Below are positions 49,011 to 61,315 of a stretch of 64,000 nt of DNA, piece by piece. The translations under genes and the position numbers were made by a program. The first letter of the stretch is position 1. Every line of letters begins with the position of its first letter. The stretch comes from Rhododendron vialii (taxonomy: Eukaryota; Streptophyta; Magnoliopsida; Ericales; Ericaceae). The stretch spans positions 34,095,501-34,159,500 of the forward strand of contig NC_080559.1 of the NCBI RefSeq assembly GCF_030253575.1, read 5' to 3'. A model generated the notes under the pieces. That model was not told the DNA's origin. It did no database searches and saw nothing but the letters and a program-made list of their open reading frames with translations.

Positions 49011-49617
49011 GATAAAGATTGTCTGCTCTTCAGACCGCAGAGTTTACGGAGTGCTCCATTTATTGAATTACTGTAGGTAATAATTATCGAACTCATTTTT
49101 TGAGGTTGGATCGGTCAAGTCTCCGCCTGACCAATTTCGTATATTTTTTAAATTGTGGTTATTCAAAAGTATTTTGGACGGTTCAGATTTGATTTAATAA
49201 AAATATCCAAAACACCCCCAATAAATTTGAGCCGTTCAAAATACTTTTCGAAGGCCCGAATGAAAAAAATGGATGAAACAGTCGAAATTGGTCGGGGGAA
49301 ACTTGACTAGATCCGATCCCCTTTTTTGATAAGTGCAATTTTTTTTTGTTTTTAGTAAAAAAACTTCTCTATTTTAATAAGTGCACTTTTTCTTGTTTTT
49401 TTTTTTTTTACTAAAAAAATACACACAAAAACTGCACTAAAAGAAAAAAAATAAGTGCCATTATAAAAAAAGAGTGATAGAAAATCATTTCCATTTAAAT
49501 TATGTCACTCTTTTAAATTTGTCAACTCTTCATTTATATCTTTTGGATAGGATATTTTATTAGCCTAGCAATGTCATTTGAAGTTAGATTTAAAAATGTC
49601 ATTTCCTGATTTTGTTG
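49011..49617. other. Upstream region of the GT17 gene
   Basis: AT-rich sequence with an imperfect inverted repeat at about 49320-49470 (AAGTGCACTTTT and its complement). No gene. Confidence 0.45.
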
Positions 49618-50994
49618 TGTCGCAACATGAATTTCAAATGGATTCTTTATAAAACCGAATATGGAAAACTTGATTTGACTAAACTACGATCGTTGATTCC
49701 TTCTTCTTTGCGTTTGTCCGGTACCTGTTTCATTCTTTGTTGTTATTAGTTTTCACTCGTTGCCGGCTTACCCATTGAAAGCCGTCCTTGCGTGTTTAGT
49801 TTGACCTAAGGAGGGTGACTATGAACAATAGCATATGATATTAATGTGTACTTTTCTTAAGCAATAGAACGCCCATATTGTTACTTTTGGTAATGAAATA
49901 GCTTAAAAACATCTTAAATGACAATTTTTTAAAAGTTATCATATATTATAAGAGGTTAATATAATAATTACGTCAACAATTAATATTATATGTATAAAGC
50001 GCTAGTGTTCAATCTATACCAATGGAATGAAAAATGGATACGGTCGCGAAAACCGAAAAAAGTGCTAAGAGCAACTTGTTCACCGATTTCACCATGGTAT
50101 CTTGCTAGGACTGATAATATCCTATTCATATTCAACCGTCCAAATTGAAGAATTTAACTCAATCTTTCCGTATTTTGTTGCTCAAATTTGAGAGATGACC
50201 TCTCAATATGTCCAATAGCTTTGATAGCAACGGCCACAGAGAGATGGATGGCCTTTCAATACGTCCAAAAGCTTTGATAGTAATGGCTACAGAAGAGGAA
50301 GTCGTTTTGGCGTGGAAGCTTTTCTTTGATTTGACTTCGTTGCCTGTTATTTTTTCTCATGACTTGGTAGTGGTTACATGAAAATTGTATTGGGACCATT
50401 GCCTTAAATCCTTCCCCTCTACATCAATCTCTTTTCTTATTATTTACGAATCGACGAAGGGATCTATTCATATATTTGTTCCGTCATTTTGTTATATGCA
50501 ATTTGATTTTAGTCGTGTTTATATAAGATATACCCAATATGAAATAGCATCGTACGAAAGGTAGTTTTTATGTGGTAGAATATTAGTATCATTTACTTTT
50601 TGTTGGGTGATTCGAAGACGAGGAACCAGCGCATTGGAGTACCCGTGCCAAGCCGATACTCCGTGAGTACCCAATAATTGGCCAGATCTTTCTTCTTAAA
50701 GTAATGTGTTTGGAAGTCATCGAATCATGTGGCTTCCAGATATTGGATAACTAGCCATGTGGGGTTTTGACCAGTAGCGGTAAATGACCATTTTGCCCAG
50801 ATGGTGGGTCTGCTTTCCGGGTGATACGGTGACAGATGGCCCAATAAAGCCCAAGTAGTTGTTGAAAATAGGTATACGGGCCAAAAAGTTCAGGCCCAAA
50901 CGTAATTCTTTCCAAATGGGCCAATTGTACGGTATGCATGGGCTTAACTAAAACCCCCATGATTTTCACTTTAGTCCAAAACCATAGAGTGCTG

Positions 50995-51386
50995 CTACAG
51001 GGACCGACGGGTCCGGCACCGAAATTGTACTGATGGCCGCGCCGGGCCATCTTCGGCCATCAGACGGGCAATTTGAGCCGTCCAATATTTTTTTTTTTAA
51101 AAACCGAGTGGGCTAACACGGAAATCAACGGCATCCGACATGCTTAGATGCTCGATCCAAACACCACATTTTTTCATATATACATGTATATATATATATA
51201 TACACGAAAAATAGGTTGTTTGGATCAAACATCCTACACACATCGGATGCCGTTGATCCCCGTGAAAGCCCCCTCCGTTTTTTTTTTTTTTAAATTTGGA
51301 CGGTTCGGATCGGCAGTCTGGTGGCCGGAGACGGCCCGGCATGGCCGTCGGTATGATTTTGGTGCTGGACTCGTCAGTCCCTATAG
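50995..51386. mobile_element. Palindromic MITE (392 bp) in duplicated unit A
   Basis: The ends CTACAGGGACCGACGGGTCC and CTATAGGGACTGACGAGTCC (right, reverse-complemented) are inverted copies. The arms carry GGCCGCGCCGGGCCATC-like sequence, and the centre has TGCTCGATCCAAACACCACA around an AT run. It is absent from the paralogous unit B near 62670, so it inserted after the duplication. Confidence 0.75.
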
Positions 51387-51442
51387 GTTTTCCGAAAACC
51401 ATAAGAGGAGCATTTGCTTATCTTGAAATGATAGAGAGTAAG

Positions 51443-51553
51443 GCTCCGTTCCGCTAAGGGAAATAAGTAACTTATTTTTTAAATTAAAGGTGATGTATAG
51501 TAAAAGAATGACTTATCTTGAAAAGAAATAATAAGAACCTTATAAGTGGAACG
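51443..51553. mobile_element. Small MITE-like inverted-repeat element
   Basis: Inverted ends GGCTCCGTTCCGCTAAGG and, from the right, GCCCGTTCCACTTATAAGG. About 110 bp, AT-rich inside, no confirmed target duplication. Confidence 0.4.
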
Positions 51554-51559
51554 GGCATG

Positions 51560-51715
51560 CACAAAGACAAACTAAAAGCCAGTAAAATGGCAGTAGCCTT
51601 GGCAACCTATGACCTGCTGGATTCGGAGGGGTTTCCCGCGAGGCTAGAGGGTTGCTCAATCATAGGCTTCTACGGGAAACTAGAGAATTGCACGAGTTTG
51701 GAAGCAGAGCTTTGA
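51560..51715 (+). pseudogene. Possible LINE RNase H remnant
   Basis: A short frame ends in GFYGKLENCTSLEAEL, which resembles the catalytic-Glu region of LINE RNase H domains (C.S...AEL). It is cut off by a stop right after, with no other retrotransposon domain nearby. Confidence 0.3.
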
Positions 51716-52286
51716 GGTACTCTACTAGGAGCGTTCGAGGTGATTTGTGACCAAGACATGCTATGCTGGAGGTTCAGGATTAAAAAAAAACAGCTGTCCA
51801 AATGATTAATAGTGGGACTTCTCCAAATGCTCCGTATGTAACATCCTGGCTATGGAATGCCGAGCGCTCATGGAAGCAACGGGTTGCTAATTAATTGAAT
51901 CATACGCTTCGTGAAGGGAACAAAAGTCGCGAATAAGCTGGTGGGATCGATCGAGCGGGAGGATGAGAAAATGGTGGCTCAAATAAGATGATGAGATGAT
52001 CAATTAAGGAGTTGCTTTCGGTCGAGTTGGCCCGCTGTTAGCTACGAGAGACTCAAATTTCCTATCCTCTCTTTGTTATATATCCAGCAGCACCAATAAA
52101 TGGCAGCAAATTAAATTTTGCGATTCGGGAAATATACGAAGTAGAAATTCAGTATTTTAACAGTTGTTTCAAATACAGCCGGAGAATCTACTCATTTCCT
52201 TTTTGATCAACAGTAACTGAATGAAATGTCGAAGGAAAAAAAAAAAAAGAGGCAGACAGATTCGTTGATCATTAATTCCTCTTGGA

Positions 52287-53794
52287 TTACTCCACGCTCC
52301 TTAGTAATTTTAGACGTTGCACAGACTGGATGAAACAACTGCAGAGAAAACAACACATACATCAAACTACATAGGATAGGAAGATAATTTATCATGAGAT
52401 TTATACGTACGCAGAGGAAATTTCTTCATAAGATTGTGTAAATGGCAATCTTTAGGGTCCGTTTGGAACTTGTGAAAAGAAAAGAAAAGTGTTTTAAGAG
52501 GAGGAATGAGCGAGGAAATTAAATGTACTGTTTTCAAAACTTTGTTTTCTTATTTTTCTCTCGCTTTCTTCTTTCGAAGCCAAACAAGGGGAGGGAATGA
52601 TAGAGAAGGTTGAAACACATACCTCCAAGGTACATCTCCTGCAAGTAGCCAATCCCCTTCTCTGTCTTGATAAGTGAGGTTGTAGGCCTCCACATTTTCC
52701 TCACCTGTGCCCAAACAACCCCAGAGATAAATCGGATTAGATCAATTCCAGATTACTTTAAGGGAGTCATTTCGGCACTCCCTTTTTTCTCTAACGGCAC
52801 TCCTTTTTTGTCTCTATTAAGTGATATTGGAGACAGTGGTGGAGTCAAATTTTGATCCGAGGGGGCCGGGTTAATAGGCATATATTTTTTATCAGAATGT
52901 ATACTTATAATATTATAAAGTTTTTATTTTTCAATACATTACATGTGGTATTGAAATTTTAGCTTAATGTAGTTAAAATATACCAATCATTTTGTTTTTT
53001 CTTTAGTTCAACAGTCACGTGATTATTATTTTTATTTAGGAAAAAAATCGAGAAATGAGAATGTAAAATAACCGATTTTTTTATCAAATCAAACCAAAAT
53101 TATTAAGATTATAAATAGCTATACACGAATAATTATCAATAATATTTAAAATTAAATATACACAAAATAAAAATTTTGAAAATCAGGGGCTCGGAGGGAG
53201 ATCGGGGCCACCTTGGGCCCCAAGGTGGCTCCGCCACTGATTGAAGATGGAGAGAAAAAGAGAGTGCCAAAATCACTTCCCTTACTCTAAATCTAAACCT
53301 CAGCTGGAAACATAAAAACCTAGCTAGTTACAGTCAAGGTAAAGTGGTAGATTGGTAGTCATGATCAAGTAGAAAAGAGGAAACTAGCTAGGCCTTAAAA
53401 AACAAATGCAACCTCGTGCAGTTTAAATCTAACCAATTAAGCTTTTTTATGGAGTAAAATTGGAAGGTTGCTTTGTTTCGGATGCTATTTGTGGAAATGA
53501 TGCAAACTTTTGGGACGACCCAAAATGGAAAGACGAGCTAACAAAATGATCAGGATGGATGGAGTATTAGCGCGCACCTGATCTCCGAAACATGTCAACC
53601 AAGGTATCCTTGAGTTCTTGGTAAGAATTATGGAGGCTTAAGTCAACCTTTCTTGCTATTACCACTCCCTCCATCTTCACTTTCACGAAAGTGGAAAGCT
53701 TCTCCCTCCAGGACTTAATTGGTGGCCACCCCACTACTTCATCTTCCTCTCCATAGCTTCAATTAAATCACATAAACTGGTCAATATTATAATT

Positions 53795-53862
<68 letters not shown>

Positions 53863-54168
53863 GTTACTGGTGGAGGAGTTCTCGTCAAGCTCGTCAGTTT
53901 GATCAACTTCTTCATTTGGCTGCTGGTTTTGATCCAAGGACAACAGAGGCAACGTTTTAGGAGTACTACTACTTAGGACACAATTCCCTTGTTCATAAGC
54001 TGCTTCACCAAAACCACGTTTCATCTCCGAGTTATAGAACTGATCACCGTGATCACCAATTCTCTCACTCCACAAACACGACGAACCCAAATCCAAAACC
54101 TCCGAAGTCTCACCGCCACCGTAGCGATTCAGGTCGAACCCCTTAATCATACCGCTCGGAAGCTCCAT
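52287..54168 (-). CDS. IAA29: Aux/IAA auxin-response repressor, IAA29-like, lacking the N-terminal EAR motif
   Basis: Exons on the minus strand: 54168-53868, 53748-53578, 52704-52623, 52338-52287; 606 nt, 201 aa, ending ...[15 protein letters not shown]. The start ATG gives [21 protein letters not shown]29 proteins normally read MEL-QLGLAL-P...IKGFDLN, so the LxLxL (EAR, domain I) is missing. Domain II (degron) is present: [16 protein letters not shown], the TIR1/AFB-binding core. The usual linker between domain II and PB1 is very short ([12 protein letters not shown]). The PB1 domain keeps the basic Lys of strand 1 and the acidic loop ([16 protein letters not shown]). Role: nuclear partner of ARF transcription factors, degraded on auxin perception. 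The exon 1/2 junction could shift by 7 nt (donor GTAACA or GTCTCT); the frame holds either way. Intron 1 has a long CT tract, intron 2 a hAT MITE. A tandem paralogue starts near the window end. Confidence 0.9.
52455..52605. mobile_element. Possible MITE in intron 3 of the IAA29-like gene
   Basis: GGGTCCGTTTGGAACTTG at the left and GAAGCCAAACAAGGGG at the right form imperfect inverted ends like those of plant PIF or hAT MITEs. No confirmed target duplication. Confidence 0.35.
52834..53239. mobile_element. hAT-type MITE in intron 2 of the IAA29-like gene
   Basis: Inverted ends CAGTGGTGGAGTCA and CAGTGGCGGAGCCA (right, reverse-complemented) are flanked by an 8-bp duplication with one mismatch: ATTGGAGA (52826-52833) and ATTGAAGA (53240-53247). 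The length is 406 bp; no coding. The CAGTGGCGGA end is shared with the insertion at 62500. Confidence 0.82.
53797..53859. repeat. (AG)31 microsatellite in intron 1 of the IAA29-like gene
   Basis: A pure dinucleotide run, (CT)n on the transcript strand, starting 9 nt after the exon 1 end. Read through, it encodes Ser-Leu repeats in the gene's frame. Confidence 0.95.
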
Positions 54169-54264
54169 TCCAACACTCAGCAAAATCCCAAAATTCACGA
54201 CAGGCTACGAAGGGATTTGGGTATGTTTTTTGAGCGGTTTTCCCTCTCTCTCTATCCATCCATC

Positions 54265-54371
54265 TATATATATATAGACACAGACAAGAATTCATGCGTG
54301 TGTGTATAGGTCATATAAAGAGAGAGATAGTGATCGGAGACAGAGAGACAGATGGGGGTTGGAGGGAGACA
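54265..54371 (-). promoter_or_regulatory. Auxin-response element cluster and TATA box of the IAA29-like gene
   Basis: On the gene strand there are three TGTCTC auxin-response elements (plus-strand GAGACA at 54337-54342, 54345-54350 and 54366-54371). They lie 61-95 bp upstream of a TATATATATATAG run (54265-54276), which is itself about 100 bp upstream of the ATG at 54168. The spacing fits a core promoter under ARF control, as is usual for Aux/IAA genes. The first two elements are spaced as a direct repeat. Confidence 0.62.
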
Positions 54372-55745
54372 AGAACGAGAGTGAGCGTTCCATACCATTG
54401 CCGGGCTTTTACCCGACCAACTTGTCCCTCTTGTATTTCTACTCCAAAACTTCCTTTAGGGCTTGTTTGGAAACGATTCTGGAAGATAATCCTGGTTCTT
54501 AATCAAACTAGGCCTCCTCCCGCTAAGATTCTTATTTTATAAGTACTTATTTTCTATTTTACGAGACGGGTCATTCTCTCACAATATAACACTTTTAATT
54601 CAAAAAATAAATACTCATTCTCAAATAAGTACTTATTTTAGTTAGTGAAATTTACTCTATAAATATTGTCGTCCAACATATAGTCACATTGTTCTTTTTG
54701 TTATCAAATGGCCTCGTGTCAGATTTAAATGTCAAATGCATTAATAGTTTTTTATTACTAATAAAATTAAATTCGACTAAATACACACTAATCTGTAAAA
54801 AAATCAGTTTTAACGAATATCGATAAATATTATTTATGGGTTCGTATGTCCGAAACTGCCCAGTTGAGCATTTTCGCTTCTACAAATCTAGAAATAATAC
54901 TTACCGATACTCGTTAGAGCTGATTTTTTACAGAGCCCTCTAAAATATTATTTTAAAATTTATGGATATTTTTTTGTATTTTTTGTGGGACCCAAAATGA
55001 GTCTCGTATAAAATGTAATGAGTGGTGTAGTAGTTAGTGTAGTGTACCTAGACTTATTGTTTGAGATTTTCTTTAGACGTGGACAGTATAGAATAAACAA
55101 TATAATAGGGGGGAAAAACCCGTCGGTGATGATAGAGAAAACAACGTCAGTGATGATAAGAAAAAGGGATCAATTCTTCTCCATACTCCTCCATACTCCC
55201 CTTGTGGCTTCCACTCCCAAGCCAATGCCGAGAATCGAAATTGTTCATTCGTAAAATTCGCAGTTATCTACCTCTGTGAAAAAAAATCCGATTCATCGAG
55301 CATTTATAAATGTATAAGCGAGTCATATTCTATTTCACAAAATGAAAAGCTATGCGACTATAAACTTAAACTATCCAATGTTTGAAACAAAATGTGATTT
55401 GTCTACACATTTATAAATGTCCAATGAAACTCATTTTTTATCCAGACGTAGCTAAGTGCGAGTTCTACGAGATGAACGATTTTGATTCTTGGTGTCGGCT
55501 CAGGAGTGGAAGTCATGAGAAGAGTATGGAAAGAAGGAGCATGAAGAGGAATTTATCCCAGAAAACAAAACGTCAGTGATTATCAAAAAAACCAAAAATT
55601 GTTTGGGGTCCAAATAAAATTAATACTAAAAGCTCCAGCCAAGACCTGGACTTCAAGTTGATCCTATTTTAAAGTAAGAAAGTAGCTGTAAACAAGTGTT
55701 TATGAAACTCAATCTCGACCGTCCAAAAGTGTCTTGAAAAATTTG
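54372..55745. other. Intergenic upstream of the IAA29-like gene
   Basis: AT-rich; no gene recognised. Contains a degenerate MITE-like stretch at about 54460-54660 (AAATAAGTACTTATTT inverted). Confidence 0.45.
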
Positions 55746-55794
55746 GATTGAAAATAATCTCTTAACTATTACTGTTAAGAGATTATTTTCAATC
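55746..55794. repeat. Perfect 21-bp hairpin
   Basis: Two 21-base arms, 55746-55766 (starting GATTGAAAATAATCTC) and 55774-55794 (ending GATTATTTTCAATC), are exact reverse complements around the 7-base loop TATTACT. The adjacent sequence is not paired, so this is an isolated stem. It is AT-rich and has no T-tract that would make it a terminator. Confidence 0.9.
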
Positions 55795-56775
55795 TGGATT
55801 GTCCAATGCAGAAATGAATGACTGAGATCACTCAGCTCCGTAAAGAGTCATTTTGTAGATAATCTCTTTTAAAGTATACATAAGTATCAGTCCCCTTCTT
55901 ATGAGGGATTCCTTACATAATTTAAATGCGGACCTCATTGATTTGGATCAAATTTTGATATCCAAATCGTTCAATGTGATTAAAACGTGATTATAAGGGT
56001 TCCCTCAGGATATAAAAAAAAAGACCGGGAAGTGCTTCGTCCGAACAGTTTTTCATTGAACGATTCAGTAAAAAACTGCACAAATCAAGCACTTTTCGGT
56101 CATATTTTTTGCCAATTTTTCTCAAGTACATTTAAAATCACGTTAAACACACACATTGAATGGTTTGAATCATCAAAATTCGTTGGAAAAAAGGAGGTCC
56201 ACGCTTAGGGACCTCACTTAAAGTCTTTACAGTAAGTTTTTTGACATAAGTAGTGGAGTACATTTTTAGCCCAAGAACCCAAAAAAGAAAAAGAAAAAGA
56301 TAAAGGAGAAAGAACAGATCCTAGTAGTTTACAAGACAAATTGTCAAAACCAACGAGCTATGTGGGTCCAACCCCCTTGATGTCATCAGTGAGAGCTGGG
56401 GACATGTTTTCGACTGTGTTCTTAATGATGGGGAAAATCCATGCAAAGATTCATTGGATTATGATCTTTAATTTGATCACATTCCTCCCCCTAATCTCGA
56501 CTCTGGGGTTAGTTGTTTTTGGCTGTCTCTTTTCGATAATCGAGTTGTTGTTAAAGTTAAAAGTAATTCAAGTAGGACTTTTCTAAGATTTGTGATTTGC
56601 AAAAAAAAAAAAAAAAATCAATCTCTGGATATTATCATGGCGAGAGTTGCTGTGGTATTCATAGAGGAGAAAAATTTCTTTATAGAGATTCCGTAAAGAA
56701 GGTTTTTACGAAGGTGAACAATTTCATCCGTTTAAAAGTGTCTTTGGTGGTCCACATTTTAAATAAATTATTCGT
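55795..56775. other. Intergenic
   Basis: No gene recognised; A-rich stretch at 56600-56617. Confidence 0.45.
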
Positions 56776-57950
56776 GCGAATAATTACCGGTGAGGATGTG
56801 AGTCGTAGTGATTTAACCCCCACTGGTGATTTAACCGGCGAATAATTTACTTAAAATATGAATTGTCAATTATTGAAACGAACGAAAAAGTAGGGCGACG
56901 AGAAAATATCTTTTATGAAACACAACCTCATTCATAAAGAACTCTTACTGGTCAAATTTTTCTTGCAGATTGTCCAGAATAATTACCCGTGAGGATGTGG
57001 GTCCTAGTGATTTAACCCCCACTAGTGATTTAACCGGGAAAAATGAGGTTAAATTTTGTGTCACCTACCTTTATTCATTGTATTAAAGCATGTTTATCTC
57101 TATCACGCATCAATTTAGAAAATGAATTATTCTAACTTCCGTCTAAAGAGTGTAGGATAATAGATAAAAAGTGTGTTGATATCCGAGAAATGTATATTGA
57201 TATTTGTTAAAGTATATTAATATTCGTGAGATATGCATTGATATCCGAACTTGTTCGATTACCAAGAAGAACGATGAGATAGGGCGATGTGAAAACCACT
57301 TTTACAGAGCCTCTGTAACACAGACAACCTCATTCATAAAGAACTCTTACTGGTCAAACTTTTCTTGCAAATTGTTCAGAATAATTACCGGTGAGGATGT
57401 GGTTCCTAGTGATTTAACCCCACTAGTGATTTAACTGGGAAAAATGAGGTTAAATTTTGTGTCACCCACCTTTATTCATTGTTTTAAAGTATGTTTATCT
57501 CTATCATGCATCAATTTAAAAAATGAATTATTTTAACTTTCGCCCAAAGAGTGTAGAATAATAGGTAAAAGGTGTATTGATATCCGAAAAATGTATATTG
57601 AAATTTATAAAAATATATTAATATTCGTGAGATATGAATTAATATCAGAACTTGTTCGATTACCATAAACAACGATGAGATGAGACGACGCAAAAATCTC
57701 TTTTACAGAGCCTCCGTAACAAAGACAACCTCGTCCATAAAGAACTCTTACTAGTTACTGGTCAAACTTTTCTTGCAAATTGTCCAGAATAATTACCGGT
57801 GAGGATGTGGGTCCTACTGATTTAACCCCACTACTAAATTAGTGATTTAACCGGAAAAAACGAGGTTAAATTTTGTGTCTCCTGTCTTTATTCATTGAAT
57901 TATTAAAGCATGTTTATGTCTATCACACATCAATTTAGGAAATTGCTAGT
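56776..57950. repeat. About 400-bp tandem repeat, about 2.5 units plus a partial
   Basis: The phrase ACCTCATTCATAAAGAACTC starts at 56925 and 57327, with a variant at 57727, giving periods of 402 and 400 bp. Each unit also carries AATTACCGGTGAGGATGTGG, GATTTAACC...ACTAGTGATTTAACCGG and GAGGTTAAATTTTGTGTC. A shorter divergent copy of the start lies at 56776-56845. The unit has no long coding frame. Copies differ by a few per cent, so the array is moderately old. Confidence 0.85.
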
Positions 57951-58979
57951 AACAGAAAATTGACGCCGGCGCGAGGAGACATAATTCTCACGTGATCGCG
58001 ATGTCGGGTTTGAATTTCAAAGGATAGACTAGCGATTAAACAATTAATTAATGTTCTTCCCCCTAAGGTGGAAACCTCAGGGGATCTCTCCTATGGAGTT
58101 TTTCCTTCCGTTGGCGTCCAATTGAAATATCTTTTTCCTTCCTTTATTACTCTTCACCCTCATTCTCCCCTCAAGCCTCTCAAAACTTTGGTTTTCCTAG
58201 TTTTTCTACCGCCGGACTTCCTTCATCATATTTGCTATTCCTCGGTGACTCGTCTCTGGTGGTGTGATTTTGTGGACACGGAGCTTTTGCGCATGATTGA
58301 GTCGTCAGAGTTAAAAATCTATGTTAGTGGATGATGATGATGAGGGTTTTTTTTTTTTTTTGTTGGTTTGCGATCCTTTGCTTCTTCTCCTCCCTTTTGT
58401 GGAAGTTATCTCTTTGGTTTCTTGCCCAATTCGATCTCGTCCCACCGCAGACTGGAGGCAAAAGCTAGCCGCTGTAGACGCCGTCTTCGTTGCCGGTGAA
58501 CTAATTCCAAGAAACAAGATCTAGAACCCCAGACCCGAGGGTCTAAAAATGAAGGGGAGAGGGAGAGATCTCAACTATATCACAACCTTGGGCCCAGAGA
58601 GAAGGAGAGGAGATAGGCTGAAAGTGGGGAATAGGGGGGGGGGGGGCGCGGAGGCGGAGGAGGAGATAGGCTGAAAGTGGGGAATTGCGGGGAGGAGATA
58701 GGCTGAAAGTGGGGAATTGAGGGGGGGGGGGGGGGGTGGTGGTGATCTGGCAAGTGATCAAAATCCTTTATCTTCAAGAGAACAGTCATACTTCAACACA
58801 AGATCGAGAGTAAGCTCAAATGGGATATCTATACATACATTGTTGAACGATATACATTGAAAATTAGGTTTGTCTATTTTAGTGACTAACGAATTTATAA
58901 TCGCGCGATGACCCATCAAACTCATTCCGTTGCTTGAATATTCTCTTGGCAATGAGTAAGGAAAACTATTCTAATTGCG
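57951..58979. other. Intergenic with GC-rich and poly-G repeats
   Basis: Near-tandem repeats GAGGAGATAGGCTGAAAGTG occur at about 58606, 58657 and 58694, with poly-G runs at 58636-58646 and 58720-58736. Open frames here are low-complexity (Pro/Ser/Leu). No gene recognised. Confidence 0.55.
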
Positions 58980-59285
58980 AAAACACTACGTCCATCGATA
59001 GTGAAGTCGTTGGCTGGCCATCGACCAGTGTGTGAGGCCTACTCTAGGATCCGCAGAGATAATCCGAGCCGTTCAAAAAAATTTTATAAAAAATCCCGAG
59101 TGGGCACACACAAGGATTGGCTTAATTCGATATGTGTAGATGCTTGATCCAAACTTTCTATTCTTGAAAAAACTGGAAAAAATGAAAGATTAGATTTTCC
59201 GATTTTCAAGAATGGGAAGCTTAACTTGAAAATCTCACTTTTACCGAAGAAATATCGATATATTTTAAGGGGCTTATTTGTGCGG

Positions 59286-60503
<1,218 letters not shown>

Positions 60504-60586
60504 TCTTATAAATTTTTATGGTTCCAAGTTAGCCCAACCAAATTAGATAACATATGTGGAGGATTTTTATTGAAGGAGATATAATT

Positions 60587-61315
60587 GAAGGATCTATTTC
60601 GTTTGTTCATCTATACATATCGGATTGAGCCAAACCTTGCATATGCCTACTCGGATTTTTTTTTTGAAAATTTTTGAACGACTCGAATTATCTGTGCGGG
60701 TCTAGAGTGGGCCCCACATGCCGATCAGTGGCTGGCCACCGACTCTCCTGTCGGTGGACGTAGTGTTACTCTTCTAATTACGAGAAGGGAATCAGAATGG
60801 GCCCACAATAGCTCCACTAAAATTGTCTTACTGTGGTGATTGATCACTTGGGTGTGATCCCCGAGAAATTTTTGGGTGCCAAACGAGTATTACTTGGCGG
60901 TCTCTGCCAGCGATTCTAACATTTTGTTTGTTCATCTATACATATCGGATTGAAGGATCTATTTCGTTTGTTTATCTATACATATCGGATTGAGCCAAAC
61001 CTTGCATATGCCTACTCGAATTTTTTTTTTGAAATTTTTGAACGACTCGGATTATCTGTGCGGGTCCAGAGTGGGCCCCACATGCCGGTCAGTGGCCGGC
61101 CACCGACTCTCCTGTCGGTGGACGTAGTGTTACTCTTCTAATTACGAGAAGGGAATCAGAATGGGCCCACAATAGCTCCACTAAAATTGTCTTACTGTGA
61201 TGATTGATCACTTGGGTGTGATCCCCGAGAAATTTTTGGGTGCCAAGCAAGTATTACTTGGCGGTCTCTGCCAGCGATTCTAACATTTTGGACGGTCCAG
61301 ATTCATTTTTTTCTC
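60587..61315. repeat. 365-bp tandem duplication of the MITE right end and flank
   Basis: The segment starting GAAGGATCTATTTCGTTTGT at 60587 is repeated from 60952 (offset 365 bp) with only a handful of changes. It includes the right terminal repeat of the outer MITE and the downstream GGGCCCACAATAGCTCCAC sequence, so the duplication postdates the MITE insertion. Confidence 0.85.

Larger units (their letters stand above)
49618..52286. repeat. 3' flank of IAA29-like gene 1, duplicated unit copy A
   Basis: Several blocks match 62000-63789 in the same order: GTCGCAACATGA..., GACCTAAGGAGGGTGACT (GACCTGAGGAGGGTGACT in copy B), AAGTAGTTGTTGAAAATAGG, and TTCTTTCCAAATGGGCCAAT. The matches lead into the homologous last exon of each Aux/IAA gene, so the two genes come from a tandem duplication that included at least 2.6 kb of 3' flank. 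Copy A was later enlarged by the MITE at 50995-51386. Confidence 0.75.

Noticed and set aside
22481-54168. TOPLESS-related and Aux/IAA genes in one window as a functional cluster
   Set aside because: They are 17 kb apart with an unrelated gene between, and plants show no general clustering of these families; coincidence is the simpler view.
58068-58334. 88-aa open frame
   Set aside because: No recognisable domain or splice partners, and it lies in repeat-rich DNA.
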